Source of the DNA: Desulfobacteraceae bacterium | GTDB taxonomy: Bacteria > Desulfobacterota > Desulfobacteria > Desulfobacterales > Desulfosalsimonadaceae | Direction: 5' to 3' | Length of the DNA stretch: 58,091 nucleotides | Assembly: GCA_011390465.1 (NCBI GenBank) | Contig: JAABSH010000020.1 | Coordinates: 1-58,091 of the forward strand | Shown here: piece by piece, positions 1 to 8,452 of the stretch | Position numbering within the stretch: position 1 is the first letter of the stretch | Layout of the letters: the number at the start of each line of letters is the position of its first letter | Translations under genes and position numbers: made by a program | Notes under the pieces: generated by a model | The model's input: the letters and a program-made list of their open reading frames with translations, nothing else | Databases searched by the model: none | What the model was told of the DNA's origin: nothing

Positions 1-1
1 A

Positions 2-160
2 TTTCATTATTATTTTTCCCGGCCCATCCGCCTGAAGGGCGGGGTTGAAGGGGTTGCGGACAAGGCCTTGGTCAGGCGGAATCATCAGCGGGTCTGGAAT
101 ATTGCAAAAGGCATGCTGGACACCGGGCTGAAACAGCGGAAGAGTGTGTGGTGGGGGTAG
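2..160 (+). CDS. C-terminal end of an unidentified protein (partial)
   Basis: A reading frame is open from the window edge to a TAG at 158-160 and gives the last 52 residues of a protein that begins upstream. The piece is basic and rich in Arg, Lys and Trp (it ends SVWWG). I recognise no family motif. It is kept because the frame is open to the edge and its codon use resembles the neighbours, but it could be chance. The bases after it (171-191) contain a short GCTGAAAG-type direct repeat. Confidence 0.4.
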   Translation, partial: FHYYFSRPIRLKGGVEGVADKALVRRNHQRVWNIAKGMLDTGLKQRKSVWWG

Positions 161-223
161 GGGGGGGTGGAGCTGAAAGCTGAAAGGGAGAAAATTGTGT
201 CGTGGCATATTGTCCGCCGCCGG

Positions 224-682
224 CTATTTGACTGAATGCGTAAACGAATCAATTAGTCTGACATCGCCTGCCACTGCTTTGGTTTTGATGGTATATTCTC
301 CCGGCGTCGAGAGGTCGATATCGGCTCCGTGTCCGCTGCTCATGCTCATGGCCATGGCTTGTTGCTTCTTGCCGTCAGGGCCTTTAATCAAAAATCCGGC
401 CTGGTCCGCAACCACCGGTTCGCCCTGCGCATTTTTGATAAAAAGCATGAGATGATGGGTGGCGGTCATGTTTTCCATGGAATGGCCCATCTCCTTCATG
501 TCTTTCATTTTTTCCCTTATATCAACGAATTCATATTCCAGCTGATAACCGTCCACTGTGCTTTTGTGATCGATCCGGGCGGTGGTTTCGGACGGGCAGC
601 AGTCGTCAGCCATGGCTGCCGGGATAAACATACTGATTGTGATGAATGCAATGATGAGTATGGATAATGCTTGTTTTTTCAT
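224..682 (-). CDS. small periplasmic Met/His-rich protein of the Cu/Ag efflux locus
   Basis: 152 residues with a clear Sec signal peptide (KK, hydrophobic core, cleavage near AMA-DD). The mature protein starts with a CC pair and carries many Met and His in a central segment (KDMKEMGHSMENM...HHLM) and again in QQAMAMSMSSGHG, typical of soft-metal binding. It lies 70 bp downstream of the cusA-like gene on the same strand, so it is probably the last gene of the efflux operon and acts as a periplasmic metal carrier or sensor. An AAGGA box precedes the ATG. The family was not identified by name; the metal role is inferred from composition and position. Confidence 0.75.
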   Translation of the reverse strand: MKKQALSILIIAFITISMFIPAAMADDCCPSETTARIDHKSTVDGYQLEYEFVDIREKMKDMKEMGHSMENMTATHHLMLFIKNAQGEPVVADQAGFLIKGPDGKKQQAMAMSMSSGHGADIDLSTPGEYTIKTKAVAGDVRLIDSFTHSVK

Positions 683-726
683 GATATTTTTCCTTTTGCG
701 CGTTTAACGGTGAAATACAATCGTAG

Positions 727-745
727 GTCGGGATTCTTTCCCGAC
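727..745. repeat. short hairpin after cusA (GTCGGGA-loop-TCCCGAC)
   Basis: A perfect 7-bp stem with a 5-base loop lies between the cusA stop and the small periplasmic gene. There is no T-run on the minus strand, so it is more likely a REP-like dispersed hairpin or mRNA-processing site than a rho-independent terminator. Confidence 0.45.
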
Positions 746-752
746 AAATGGA

Positions 753-3700
753 CTATCTTTGCTTCAACTCCCTTCTTTTCCATATATCGTACACCACCGG
801 GATGATGATCAGGGTCAGAATGGCCGAAGACACCAGCCCCCCCACCATGGGAGCGGCAATCCGTTTCATGATCTGGGACCCGGTTTCCGAGCCGATCATC
901 ACCGGCAGCAGGCCGATGAGGGTGGTGGCCACGGTCATCAGTTTCGGCCGCACACGCTCCACCGCACCTTCCACAATGCCCGCCCGAAGGTCATCCGGGG
1001 TATTCATTTCGTTGTTCTTTATTTTGCGGTGATACACTTCATCCAGGTAAACCAGCATAACCACGCCGGTTTCCGCGGCCAGGCCGGCAAGGGCGATAAA
1101 CCCCACAAAAACCGCCACGGACAGGTTGTAGTCCAGCAGATACAGCAGCCAGATGCCGCCCACCATGGCAAAGGGCAGGCTGGCCATGACAAGCACGGAT
1201 TCGCCGATGCTTTTAAAATGCATGTACAAAAGCAGAAAAATCAGAAGAATGGTGACCGGAACAATAACATTTAAGGTTTTTCTGGCTTTTTCCATGTATT
1301 CATACTGGCCCGACCAGATCATGGAATATCCGGTGGGAAGGGTTATTTCCCGGTCCACAATCTGTTTGGCGTTCTTTACATAGGACCCCACATCAATTCC
1401 TTTGAGATCCACAAAGATCCATGCGGTTTTGCGGGCGTTTTCCGTTTTGATGCCGGCCGGTCCCTTGTGAATGCTGATATCCGCCAGCTGCACCAGCGGC
1501 ACCTGTGCGCCGGTGGGCGTAGGCACCAGAACCCGTTTGAGCTGGTCGATATTGTCCCGCAGTTCCCGGTTATATCTTAAATTCACCGGATACCGCTCCA
1601 GGCCCTCCACGGTTTCGGTGACATTCATTCCGCCCACTGCGGTCATGATTACATGCTGAACATCATCCACGGTCAGGCCGTATCGGGCGATATCGCCGCG
1701 GCGGATGTCAAAATCCAGATAATTGCCGCCCGTGACCCGTTCGGAATAGACCGACTGGGTGCCGGGGATCGGAGGGACCACGGCTTCGATTTGGGCGCCG
1801 ATCCGGCTCAAGGTCTCCAGATCCGTACCCATGATCTTGATCCCCACCGGGGTTTTGATGCCGGTGGACAACATGTCGATGCGGGTTTTGATGGGCATGG
1901 TCCAGGCATTGGTGAGCCCCGGAAACTGGATGGCCTGGTCCATATCCTGGGCCAGGTCGTCCATATTGATATAGGTTTCTTCCGGCCATACCCATACCAG
2001 CGGTGCCTTCAGCCATCCGGGCCAATCCGAGAAAAACCGGTGCACCGGCTTTTTGCGCCACTCATAGACGATTTCCCCTTTTATTGTTTCCGGCCAGATC
2101 GTCGATAGCATCGGGGTCAAAGGTCCTTTTGCCCAGTCGGGCCAGCCGGAAAAAAAACGGTCCTTCTGAACCATTTCATATTCGACTTTGGGCCGCAGCA
2201 TGATGGTGGTTTCGATCATGGACAGCGGCGCCGGGTCGGTGGCAGTTTCCGCGCGCCCGATTTTGCCGTGAACCGTAGCCACTTCCGGGAAACTTTTGAT
2301 GATTTTATCCGTCTGCTGGAGCAGTTCCCTCGCCTTTGTGATGGAGATGCCGGGCAGGGTGGTGGGCATGTACAACAGATCCCCTTCATTCAACGGCGGC
2401 ATGAATTCGCTGCCCAGTTGTGATGCCGGATACCACGTCCCGGCGAGGATGAGAATGGCGATCAGCACGGTGGTTTTGCGCCATTTGAGTACCTGGTTGA
2501 TCAGGGGGCGGTAAAAGCGGATGAAAAAACGGCTGATGGGATTCCGGGTTTCGGAAATGATTTTTTGCGGAATCAGGCAGATTACGGCAAACACCGAAAG
2601 CGCCAGGGTCGCCCCAAGGCTCCAGTCCGGCATGGCAACTCCGGCCAATCCGCCGATTACCACAAAAAGTGTGGGGCCACATATCGCCGCCGCCCAGATC
2701 CATCGTTTTCGTCTTTTTGACATTTCCGGAGGCAGGGGTTTTTCCACTACAAAAAAGGTCATCAGGATAGGGATAATGGTAATGGCCAGAATCGATGAAG
2801 CGGCCATGGCAAAGGTTTTGGTATAGGCAAGGGGCTTGAACATCCGGCCCGACTGTTCCTGAAGCGAAAAAACCGGCAGAAAGGAGACGGTGATGATCAG
2901 CAGGCTGTAAAAAAGGGCCGGCCCCACTTCTTTTGATGCCTCCAGGATAATTTGGGCATGGGGTTTTTTGCCCCGGTCTCTTTCCAGGTGCTTGTGGGCA
3001 TTTTCCACCAGCACAATGGAGGCATCCACCATGACCCCGATGGCAATGGCAATGCCGCCCAGACTCATGATATTGGCGTTGATGCCCAGCGGATAAATAA
3101 TGATAAATGCCATCAGTACCCCCACCGGCAGGGTGAAAAGGGCCACAAAGGCCGACCTCAGGTGCAGCAGAAAAATCATGCAGATAATGGCCACCACCGC
3201 CATCTCTTCCATCAGCTTGGTTTTTAAGGTGTGGATGGCGCGGTCGATGAGCCCGCTGCGGTCATATCCGCTTTCGATCCGGACCCCTTCGGGCAGCCCT
3301 TTTTCCAGTTCCTGAATCCGTTTTTTGACATTTGCGATCACTTCCCTGGCGTTTTCACCGTAGCGCATCACCACAATGCCCCCGGCGGTTTCCCCTTCCC
3401 CGTTCCAGTCCAGGATGCCCCGGCGCAGTTCCGGGCCCAGATGGATGTCCGCGATATTTTTCAGCAGAATCGGGGTCCCTTTCATATCAACACCCACGGC
3501 AATTTTTTCCAGATCGGAGATTTCCCGGATGTAGCCCAGGCCCCGCACCATAAATTCGGCTTCCCCCATTTCCACCAGTTTGCCGCCCACATCCTGGTTG
3601 GATTTTTCAATGGCGGTTTTGACTTTCAGGATGGACAGATCGTAGGCCATGAGTTTGTTGGGGTCGACTTCCACCTGGTATTGTTTGACAAACCCGCCGA

Positions 3701-4238
3701 TGCTGGCCACTTCAGCCACGCCGGGCACGGCGGTCAGCTCATACCGGAGATACCAGTCCTGGATGCTGCGCAATTCGGCCAGATCATGATTGCCGGAGGT
3801 GTCGGTCAACACATATTCATATACCCAGCCAACGCCGGTGGCATCCGGTCCCAGCCGGGGGTTAACCCCAGCCGGCAGGCGGCCGGACACAAAATTAAGA
3901 TATTCCAGGACCCGGGATCTGGCCCAGTAGAGGTCGGTGCCTTCTTCAAAGATGATATATACGAAGGAGAGCCCGAAAAAGGAGTAGCCCCGCACCACTT
4001 TGGCGTATGGGACGCTGAGCATGGCCGTGGTCAGGGGATAGGTGACCTGATCTTCCACCACCTGGGGCGCCTGGCCGGGATAATCGGTATAGATAATAAC
4101 TTGAACATCCGACAGATCCGGGATGGCGTCTACGGGAATGGATTTCAGCGACAGAACGCCGGCGGCGATGACCGCAATCGTGGCCAGTATCACGATAAAT
4201 TTATTGTTAAGCGACCATTCGATAATTTTTTCAATCAT
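753..4238 (-). CDS. cusA: Cu(I)/Ag(I)-type RND efflux pump, inner-membrane subunit (CusA/CzcA family)
   Basis: 1161 residues, a little longer than typical CusA (about 1050). Family signatures: N-terminal IPVDAIPDLSDVQV, the TM4 acidic stretch GVMVDASIVLVENAHKHL, and the C-terminal porter and TM region FIALAGLAAETGVVMLVYLDE. Met residues occur in EGDLLYMP, RIDMLSTG and AVGGMNVTE, matching the segments that hold the three-Met metal site of E. coli CusA, so monovalent Cu/Ag is the likelier substrate than Zn/Co/Cd. Extra length sits in the porter domain, where a Trp/Pro-rich segment (FFSGWPDWAKGPL, then FFSDWPGWLKAPL) is internally repeated. It begins 2 bp after the cusB stop with an AAGGA box. 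Confidence 0.95.
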   Translation of the reverse strand: MIEKIIEWSLNNKFIVILATIAVIAAGVLSLKSIPVDAIPDLSDVQVIIYTDYPGQAPQVVEDQVTYPLTTAMLSVPYAKVVRGYSFFGLSFVYIIFEEGTDLYWARSRVLEYLNFVSGRLPAGVNPRLGPDATGVGWVYEYVLTDTSGNHDLAELRSIQDWYLRYELTAVPGVAEVASIGGFVKQYQVEVDPNKLMAYDLSILKVKTAIEKSNQDVGGKLVEMGEAEFMVRGLGYIREISDLEKIAVGVDMKGTPILLKNIADIHLGPELRRGILDWNGEGETAGGIVVMRYGENAREVIANVKKRIQELEKGLPEGVRIESGYDRSGLIDRAIHTLKTKLMEEMAVVAIICMIFLLHLRSAFVALFTLPVGVLMAFIIIYPLGINANIMSLGGIAIAIGVMVDASIVLVENAHKHLERDRGKKPHAQIILEASKEVGPALFYSLLIITVSFLPVFSLQEQSGRMFKPLAYTKTFAMAASSILAITIIPILMTFFVVEKPLPPEMSKRRKRWIWAAAICGPTLFVVIGGLAGVAMPDWSLGATLALSVFAVICLIPQKIISETRNPISRFFIRFYRPLINQVLKWRKTTVLIAILILAGTWYPASQLGSEFMPPLNEGDLLYMPTTLPGISITKARELLQQTDKIIKSFPEVATVHGKIGRAETATDPAPLSMIETTIMLRPKVEYEMVQKDRFFSGWPDWAKGPLTPMLSTIWPETIKGEIVYEWRKKPVHRFFSDWPGWLKAPLVWVWPEETYINMDDLAQDMDQAIQFPGLTNAWTMPIKTRIDMLSTGIKTPVGIKIMGTDLETLSRIGAQIEAVVPPIPGTQSVYSERVTGGNYLDFDIRRGDIARYGLTVDDVQHVIMTAVGGMNVTETVEGLERYPVNLRYNRELRDNIDQLKRVLVPTPTGAQVPLVQLADISIHKGPAGIKTENARKTAWIFVDLKGIDVGSYVKNAKQIVDREITLPTGYSMIWSGQYEYMEKARKTLNVIVPVTILLIFLLLYMHFKSIGESVLVMASLPFAMVGGIWLLYLLDYNLSVAVFVGFIALAGLAAETGVVMLVYLDEVYHRKIKNNEMNTPDDLRAGIVEGAVERVRPKLMTVATTLIGLLPVMIGSETGSQIMKRIAAPMVGGLVSSAILTLIIIPVVYDIWKRRELKQR

Positions 4239-4240
4239 GG

Positions 4241-5731
4241 TTATCCTTCCAAGTCGTCAAAAAAATCATCCGTCGGTTCCGTAGGTTCGGTGGGCACGGT
4301 GGCCTCAGGGATGGATTCCGGCTCCATCATTTTCTGCGTCGCCGCTTTCAGCCTGGATTCCGAATCCAGCAGAAACTGGCCGGAGGTTACAACGGTTTCG
4401 CCGGGTGCCACGCCTTTTAGTACCCGGACATTGTCATTGTCCAGGGGCATGCCGAGGGTGACCTCCCGCGGTGAAAATTTTCCATCCCCCCGGGTCACAA
4501 ATACGATGTTGCGCGTACCGGTCCGGATCACGGATTCGGACGGAATGATAATGCCTTCTTCTCCTGCAGTGGTTTTGATGAATACATTGGCATACATGTC
4601 CGGTTTGAGTTCTAAGTCCGGGTTGTCAAATTCAATGCGGATCACCACATCCCGGGTCTTGCGCTGAAGATAGGGGTAGACATAGCTCACTTTGCCAAAG
4701 TAGCGTTTGCCGGGAATATACGGCAGGGTCATCTCGGCTTCCAGTCCGGCGGCCACGGTGCTCAGCTCGTATTCATAAATATGGGCTTCCACCCAGACCC
4801 GTGACAGGTCGGCAATCTCATATACCGTGGCACCCGTTTGAATGTAGGCCCCTTCCACTGCGTTTGATTTCTGCGTGACGACTCCCCTGAAAGGCGACCG
4901 GATGCTCAGGGCGTGGATAGGGGCACCGTTTTTTTCGATTTTTTTGATTTCTTCATCCCGGATGTCAAAGAATTGGAGTCGGTTCATCACGGAATCCCGA
5001 ATCCGTTTGTTTGCCGGAGATGGATTTTTGTTGTAATTTTGATAAGCTTCCAGGTAATCATCCTGGGCCGTGATCAGGTCCGGGGAGTATATATCAAACA
5101 GGGGATCGCCTTTTTCGACCATCTGGCCGGTAAAATCCACATATACTTTTTCCAGCCACCCGGAGAATTTCGGGTTGATCTGCGATTTTCGGGTTTCATC
5201 ATAGGTGATATGTCCGTAGGTCCGGATGGTGTAGGTGAGGGGGCCTTTTTCAGCCGTGGCCACCCGGATGCCCATATTCTGCTGAGTGACCGGATCGATT
5301 CTGATCTCCACCCCGCCGCTTAATTCATTTTCATATACCGGCACCAGGTCCATGCCCATGGCACTTTTGCCGGGTTTGTCATAAATTTCCATCGGGTTCA
5401 TAGGCGCTCGCCAGTAGGCGATTTTATTTTCGCCGATATCCGCGGCATCGTCCTTGTGATCCCTTTTCGGGGTCAGATCCATGCCGCAAATGGGGCAGGT
5501 GCCGGGCTCTTCGGACACGATCCACGGGTGCATGCCGCAGGAATAGAGCTGGGTTTCGGAATTGGTTGTCGCCGCTTCCTCATGACGGTGGGAGTCTGCT
5601 TTCATCGGTGAGACTATAAGATAGCCGCCCAAATAAGCGGCCGCGGCAAATACGGATATGGAAATAACTGCCGTGATCAGGATCACCCGAACCGGCAGTG
5701 CGCCTTTATTGTTTTTTAAATTTTTGTTCAT
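4241..5731 (-). CDS. cusB: RND efflux periplasmic adaptor with heavy-metal-binding domain (CusB family)
   Basis: 496 residues. An N-terminal membrane anchor (about 17-39) is followed by a heavy-metal-binding domain with two CxxC-like Cys/Met clusters (YSCGMHP and CPICGMDLTP, about 63-90) and a second degenerate half (APMNPMEIYDKPGKSAMGMDLVPVYE). The barrel-sandwich, alpha-hairpin and beta-barrel regions of a membrane fusion protein follow. The C-terminus is Pro/Thr/Glu-rich. It bridges the pump and the TolC-like channel in the periplasm. An AGAGGT box precedes the ATG, and the gene is almost contiguous with cusA. Confidence 0.93.
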   Translation of the reverse strand: MNKNLKNNKGALPVRVILITAVISISVFAAAAYLGGYLIVSPMKADSHRHEEAATTNSETQLYSCGMHPWIVSEEPGTCPICGMDLTPKRDHKDDAADIGENKIAYWRAPMNPMEIYDKPGKSAMGMDLVPVYENELSGGVEIRIDPVTQQNMGIRVATAEKGPLTYTIRTYGHITYDETRKSQINPKFSGWLEKVYVDFTGQMVEKGDPLFDIYSPDLITAQDDYLEAYQNYNKNPSPANKRIRDSVMNRLQFFDIRDEEIKKIEKNGAPIHALSIRSPFRGVVTQKSNAVEGAYIQTGATVYEIADLSRVWVEAHIYEYELSTVAAGLEAEMTLPYIPGKRYFGKVSYVYPYLQRKTRDVVIRIEFDNPDLELKPDMYANVFIKTTAGEEGIIIPSESVIRTGTRNIVFVTRGDGKFSPREVTLGMPLDNDNVRVLKGVAPGETVVTSGQFLLDSESRLKAATQKMMEPESIPEATVPTEPTEPTDDFFDDLEG

Positions 5732-5941
5732 TTTTTACCTCTATATATAGAAGATTTTTGATACCGGCGTATGCGCCCTGAAGGGGCGCGACATCATTTT
5801 TGGATGATAAGTCCATAATTACCGTTCATAATATTAAGTCCTTTTAACTCCTTTCAGAGCTGGAATGAGGTTGTTGTGAGTTATCCCTGAGGCGGTGACC
5901 GAAAACGCTAAGTTAACGCATAGCATTACCCCTGCAATCCT

Positions 5942-5980
5942 CCTCCCTGTCATTCCGGCAATCTTTTAGCCGGAATCCAG
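5942..5980 (-). repeat. dispersed 'CCGGAATGACGGAG' hairpin repeat, copy 1
   Basis: The reverse complement reads CTGGATTCCGGCTAAAAGAT then TGCCGGAATGACAGGGAGG. Inner inverted arms ATTCCGGC/GCCGGAAT can fold. The same element recurs at 6131-6164 and 54251-54286. Confidence 0.75.
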
Positions 5981-6130
5981 TTAAATGACCGCATGATAAG
6001 AATCCTCCCTATCGGAATTCATTCTCTCAATTAAACATACTTTTCACTTTCGTTCCCCGTCTTTCAATCGTTTCTTCCTCTAAACAGCAGACTCTATTCT
6101 TCCATGAAGTTCCTACCAAACCGGATTATG

Positions 6131-6164
6131 GATTCCGGCTAACAGATTGCCGGAATGACGGAGG
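6131..6164 (+). repeat. dispersed 'CCGGAATGACGGAG' hairpin repeat, copy 2
   Basis: GATTCCGGCTAACAGATTGC followed by CGGAATGACGGAGG. It differs by one base in the loop from the copies at 5942-5980 (opposite strand) and 54251-54286, so it is a genome-dispersed REP-like sequence. Confidence 0.75.
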
Positions 6165-6245
6165 ATGTTTCACTATCTTTTCTCCTCTGTGATCTCTTTG
6201 TTCTCCATGGTTCATTTTCTTTTTCAGGTTATTTACTTCGGTCGA

Positions 6246-6312
6246 GTAGGGTGCATTCTATGCACCATCTTAAAAAATATCGATAGATAGCGGTGCATAA
6301 AATGCACCCTAC
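6246..6312. repeat. 21-bp inverted repeat of GTGCAT/ATGCAC type
   Basis: Left arm GTAGGGTGCATTCTATGCACC (6246-6266) pairs with 6292-6312 with a single mismatch across a 25-bp AT-rich loop. Each arm is itself partly palindromic (GGTGCAT..ATGCACC). It looks like a REP-pair/MITE-like dispersed element. Confidence 0.75.
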
Positions 6313-6379
6313 ATTGGAACAACTTACAACTTCTCGTTTCAACTCAAGCAAAGCGGATAACCCGGTTTTTTAAAAGCCT

Positions 6380-7675
6380 CTATGGTAATTTCTTCCCGAT
6401 CAATGCTTCCAGTTCCGCCCGTTTTTTATAGGTATCAAACAGATATTTTTCCGCCTGGAGTTCAAACATCAGCAGGCGCATCCGGGCGTTGATCATGGTG
6501 TCGAACTCCACTTCTCCGACTTCATACGCATCCATTGCCGAACGCGACCAGCTTTCCGCCTGGGGCAGCAGGGTTTGACGGTACAGAAAATAATTGTCCT
6601 GAAGGCTGCCAATCTCAGTGGCCAGACCGTCTAACTGATGGGTGATGCTCTCCGCCAGATTCTCAAAGGATTGTTCGGCGGAATGCCGCATGGCGGTGGC
6701 TGCCGACAATTGCCGGTCCTGTTTGCGATCCTGCCACACGGGCAGGCTGACCGATACGGTGGTCGAAAAAAAATCCGCCCGGTCCTGCCCGGCCCGGTTT
6801 TCGTCCCGCTGGCCGTATGCCGCCATAATATCAACATCCGGCCAGAAGTCTTTTTTTGCCAAATGGATGCGTGTTTCTGACTGACTGATTTCGTGTTTCC
6901 GGATTTTTAATTCCGGGTTGTGCAACAGTGCTGTGGATTCCAGGTTCGTTAGCGAGAATTTCATGCCAGGTGCCGGTAAAGTGTCCGAATAGACCACCGG
7001 TTGAAAGCGTTTCCGGTTCAACAGTGCATTGATCCGGTCTTCAAGGGTCCGGTACCGGGATTTCAATGATATCCGCTCATTGTAGAGTTTGCTGAGTTCC
7101 ACCTGGGCCTGAAAAATATTCTGCTGCAATCCTTTGCCGGAGACGTAGCGGTTTTCCGCAGCATTATAGATCCGGTCGAGCAGTTCGATCATCCGGTCAT
7201 TAATTTGCCGGCTTTTGGCGATAAACCCCAGATCGTACCAGGCCGCGGCAATTTCTTTTGAAAGATCCAGACGCCGGGCATCCAGCATCGCTTCTTTTTG
7301 CCTGACCGACCATTTCACTTCTTCGGACCTCAACGCCCGCTTACCGGCCCATGGAATTTTCTGGGCGATAAAAATCTGTTTCTGGGTCATGGGTTCCTGG
7401 TCAAGGTCGAAAGTGTCCGTCGGCAGGTTCAGCATCCCGATGCCCAATCGGGGATCCGGAAGCGCGCCGGCTGCCGGAACCTGTTCTTCCAATGCGTTGA
7501 CCTGGTATTGAAGGCTTTTTAAAGACTGGTTGTTTGTCAGCCCTTCGTCTATTAAATTTTCCAGAGGAGCGGGCGCCCATATCGGACTTTCCGCATATAC
7601 CGGCAGCGCCAGCCAGAATATAATCATGGGCAGCAAGGTAAGTCTGGCAAATTGATATACAGGAGAGGTATTCAT
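6380..7675 (-). CDS. TolC/CusC-family outer-membrane efflux channel
   Basis: 431 residues with an N-terminal signal peptide (ending near VYA-ES). Two repeated OEP halves have long coiled-coil helices. Family-typical stretches are the first-half LPDPRLGIGMLNLPTD and second-half HNPELKIRKHEISQSETRI with DFWPDVDIMAAYG. It is on the same strand as cusB and cusA and upstream of them, and would complete the tripartite pump across the outer membrane. The 650-bp repeat-bearing spacer to cusB suggests repeats inserted into the operon or separate promoters. There is no lipobox Cys, unlike E. coli CusC. Confidence 0.9.
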   Translation of the reverse strand: MNTSPVYQFARLTLLPMIIFWLALPVYAESPIWAPAPLENLIDEGLTNNQSLKSLQYQVNALEEQVPAAGALPDPRLGIGMLNLPTDTFDLDQEPMTQKQIFIAQKIPWAGKRALRSEEVKWSVRQKEAMLDARRLDLSKEIAAAWYDLGFIAKSRQINDRMIELLDRIYNAAENRYVSGKGLQQNIFQAQVELSKLYNERISLKSRYRTLEDRINALLNRKRFQPVVYSDTLPAPGMKFSLTNLESTALLHNPELKIRKHEISQSETRIHLAKKDFWPDVDIMAAYGQRDENRAGQDRADFFSTTVSVSLPVWQDRKQDRQLSAATAMRHSAEQSFENLAESITHQLDGLATEIGSLQDNYFLYRQTLLPQAESWSRSAMDAYEVGEVEFDTMINARMRLLMFELQAEKYLFDTYKKRAELEALIGKKLP

Positions 7676-7798
7676 TGTTTTTCCTTTAAAAACTCAAAAA
7701 TATCGGTTGGCGCCAAAAGGCCTCTGCAATTTTATACAATGTGCGTGTTCCCACGGAGACCGGGGGAACGCGGCATGAGGCAAATTATCGTTTTCAGG

Positions 7799-8224
7799 TT
7801 ATTGGTCCGGAAAATATCCCACCGGTATCAGATACAATGGCTGTGCTTTTGGGGAGAGTTGTATAAGTTCAGAAATTTTTTGACTGCTGAATGCGCCGAT
7901 GGGAACGGCCCCCATGTCCAGAGATTCAGCCTGGAGCAACAGGTTCTGGGCGGCATGTCCCGCCTCCATGAGTACATAGGGAAGCCCGCGCTGTCCGTAT
8001 TTTTTCGTGGTGCGGTCAAAAACAGCGGTGATCAGAAACGTAACCGGCGCATTTTCAACTGCGGCCTGGGACAGTGCCGCCTCTGACAATTTTTTTCTAA
8101 AATCCCCTGAGGCCGTTTTCTGCAGAGAATGCTCTTTTTTGGTTAGAAAAACAGAAATGGCAACCGCGGATAAAATTATCACAATACTGGCCAGCACCGG
8201 ACGTTTTAAAAAAACAGGTTTCAT
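7799..8224 (-). CDS. truncated SagB-type nitroreductase-like protein with N-terminal membrane anchor
   Basis: 141 residues. Residues 10-28 form a signal anchor, and the rest matches only the C-terminal half of SagB-type nitroreductases: ALSQAAVENAPVTFLITAVFDRTTKKYGQRG, then YVLMEAGHAAQNLLLQAESLDMGAVPIGAF, and LYLIPVGYFP. The N-terminal half that supplies the FMN phosphate-binding Arg/Ser residues in full-length nitroreductases is absent, and no matching sequence lies upstream because a MITE-like element is there. It is either a degenerate, exported half-domain protein or a pseudogene remnant with a new start. A GAGG box 9 bp before the ATG suggests it is still translated. Confidence 0.7.
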   Translation of the reverse strand: MKPVFLKRPVLASIVIILSAVAISVFLTKKEHSLQKTASGDFRKKLSEAALSQAAVENAPVTFLITAVFDRTTKKYGQRGLPYVLMEAGHAAQNLLLQAESLDMGAVPIGAFSSQKISELIQLSPKAQPLYLIPVGYFPDQ

Positions 8225-8303
8225 AAAATGCCTCGCTAATTAAAATTAAAATTCATTAATTCCAAAATTTAAAACGATCAACTTAGGATCCTGTTTTTTT
8301 GTT

Positions 8304-8448
8304 ATCTGGTTATCCATTTGGCTCAAGTTACTCATGCTGCCTTGCCTCAAGGCCGTTTGCGGTGTGCCCCAGAGGGCATATAATGTAACGCCTTACGGCG
8401 TCACTACGAACCAGAGTACCCGAGATTGAGCCAAGTGGATAACCAGAT
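8304..8448. mobile_element. 145-bp MITE-like element with 23-bp terminal inverted repeats
   Basis: The left end ATCTGGTTATCCATTTGGCT (continuing CAA, 8304-8326) is the inverse of the right end TTGAGCCAAGTGGATAACCAGAT (8426-8448), with one mismatch. The match resumes weakly inside (GTTACTC / GAGTACC). TTTGTT occurs directly on both sides (8298-8303 and 8449-8454), as expected for a 6-bp target duplication. There is no coding capacity. The right-hand copy of TTTGTT overlaps the stop codon of the acyltransferase gene (8453-8455). Confidence 0.7.
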
Positions 8449-8452
8449 TTTG

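Larger units (their letters stand above)
5732..6379. other. 648-bp non-coding spacer between tolC-like and cusB-like genes, holding dispersed repeats
   Basis: I find no credible coding frame. The spacer holds a GC hairpin (5773-5789, GCGCCC/GGGCGC) just upstream of cusB, two copies in opposite orientation of a GATTCCGGCTAA...TTGCCGGAATGACGGAG repeat, and a 21-bp inverted repeat of GTGCAT type. The cusB transcript must either read through these or start downstream of them. Confidence 0.6.

Noticed and set aside
3231-4667. 478-codon open frame opposite cusA/cusB
   Set aside because: Antisense shadow of high-GC codon bias; His/Gly/Pro-rich composition, no family motif, no ribosome site, while the other strand has clear RND signatures.
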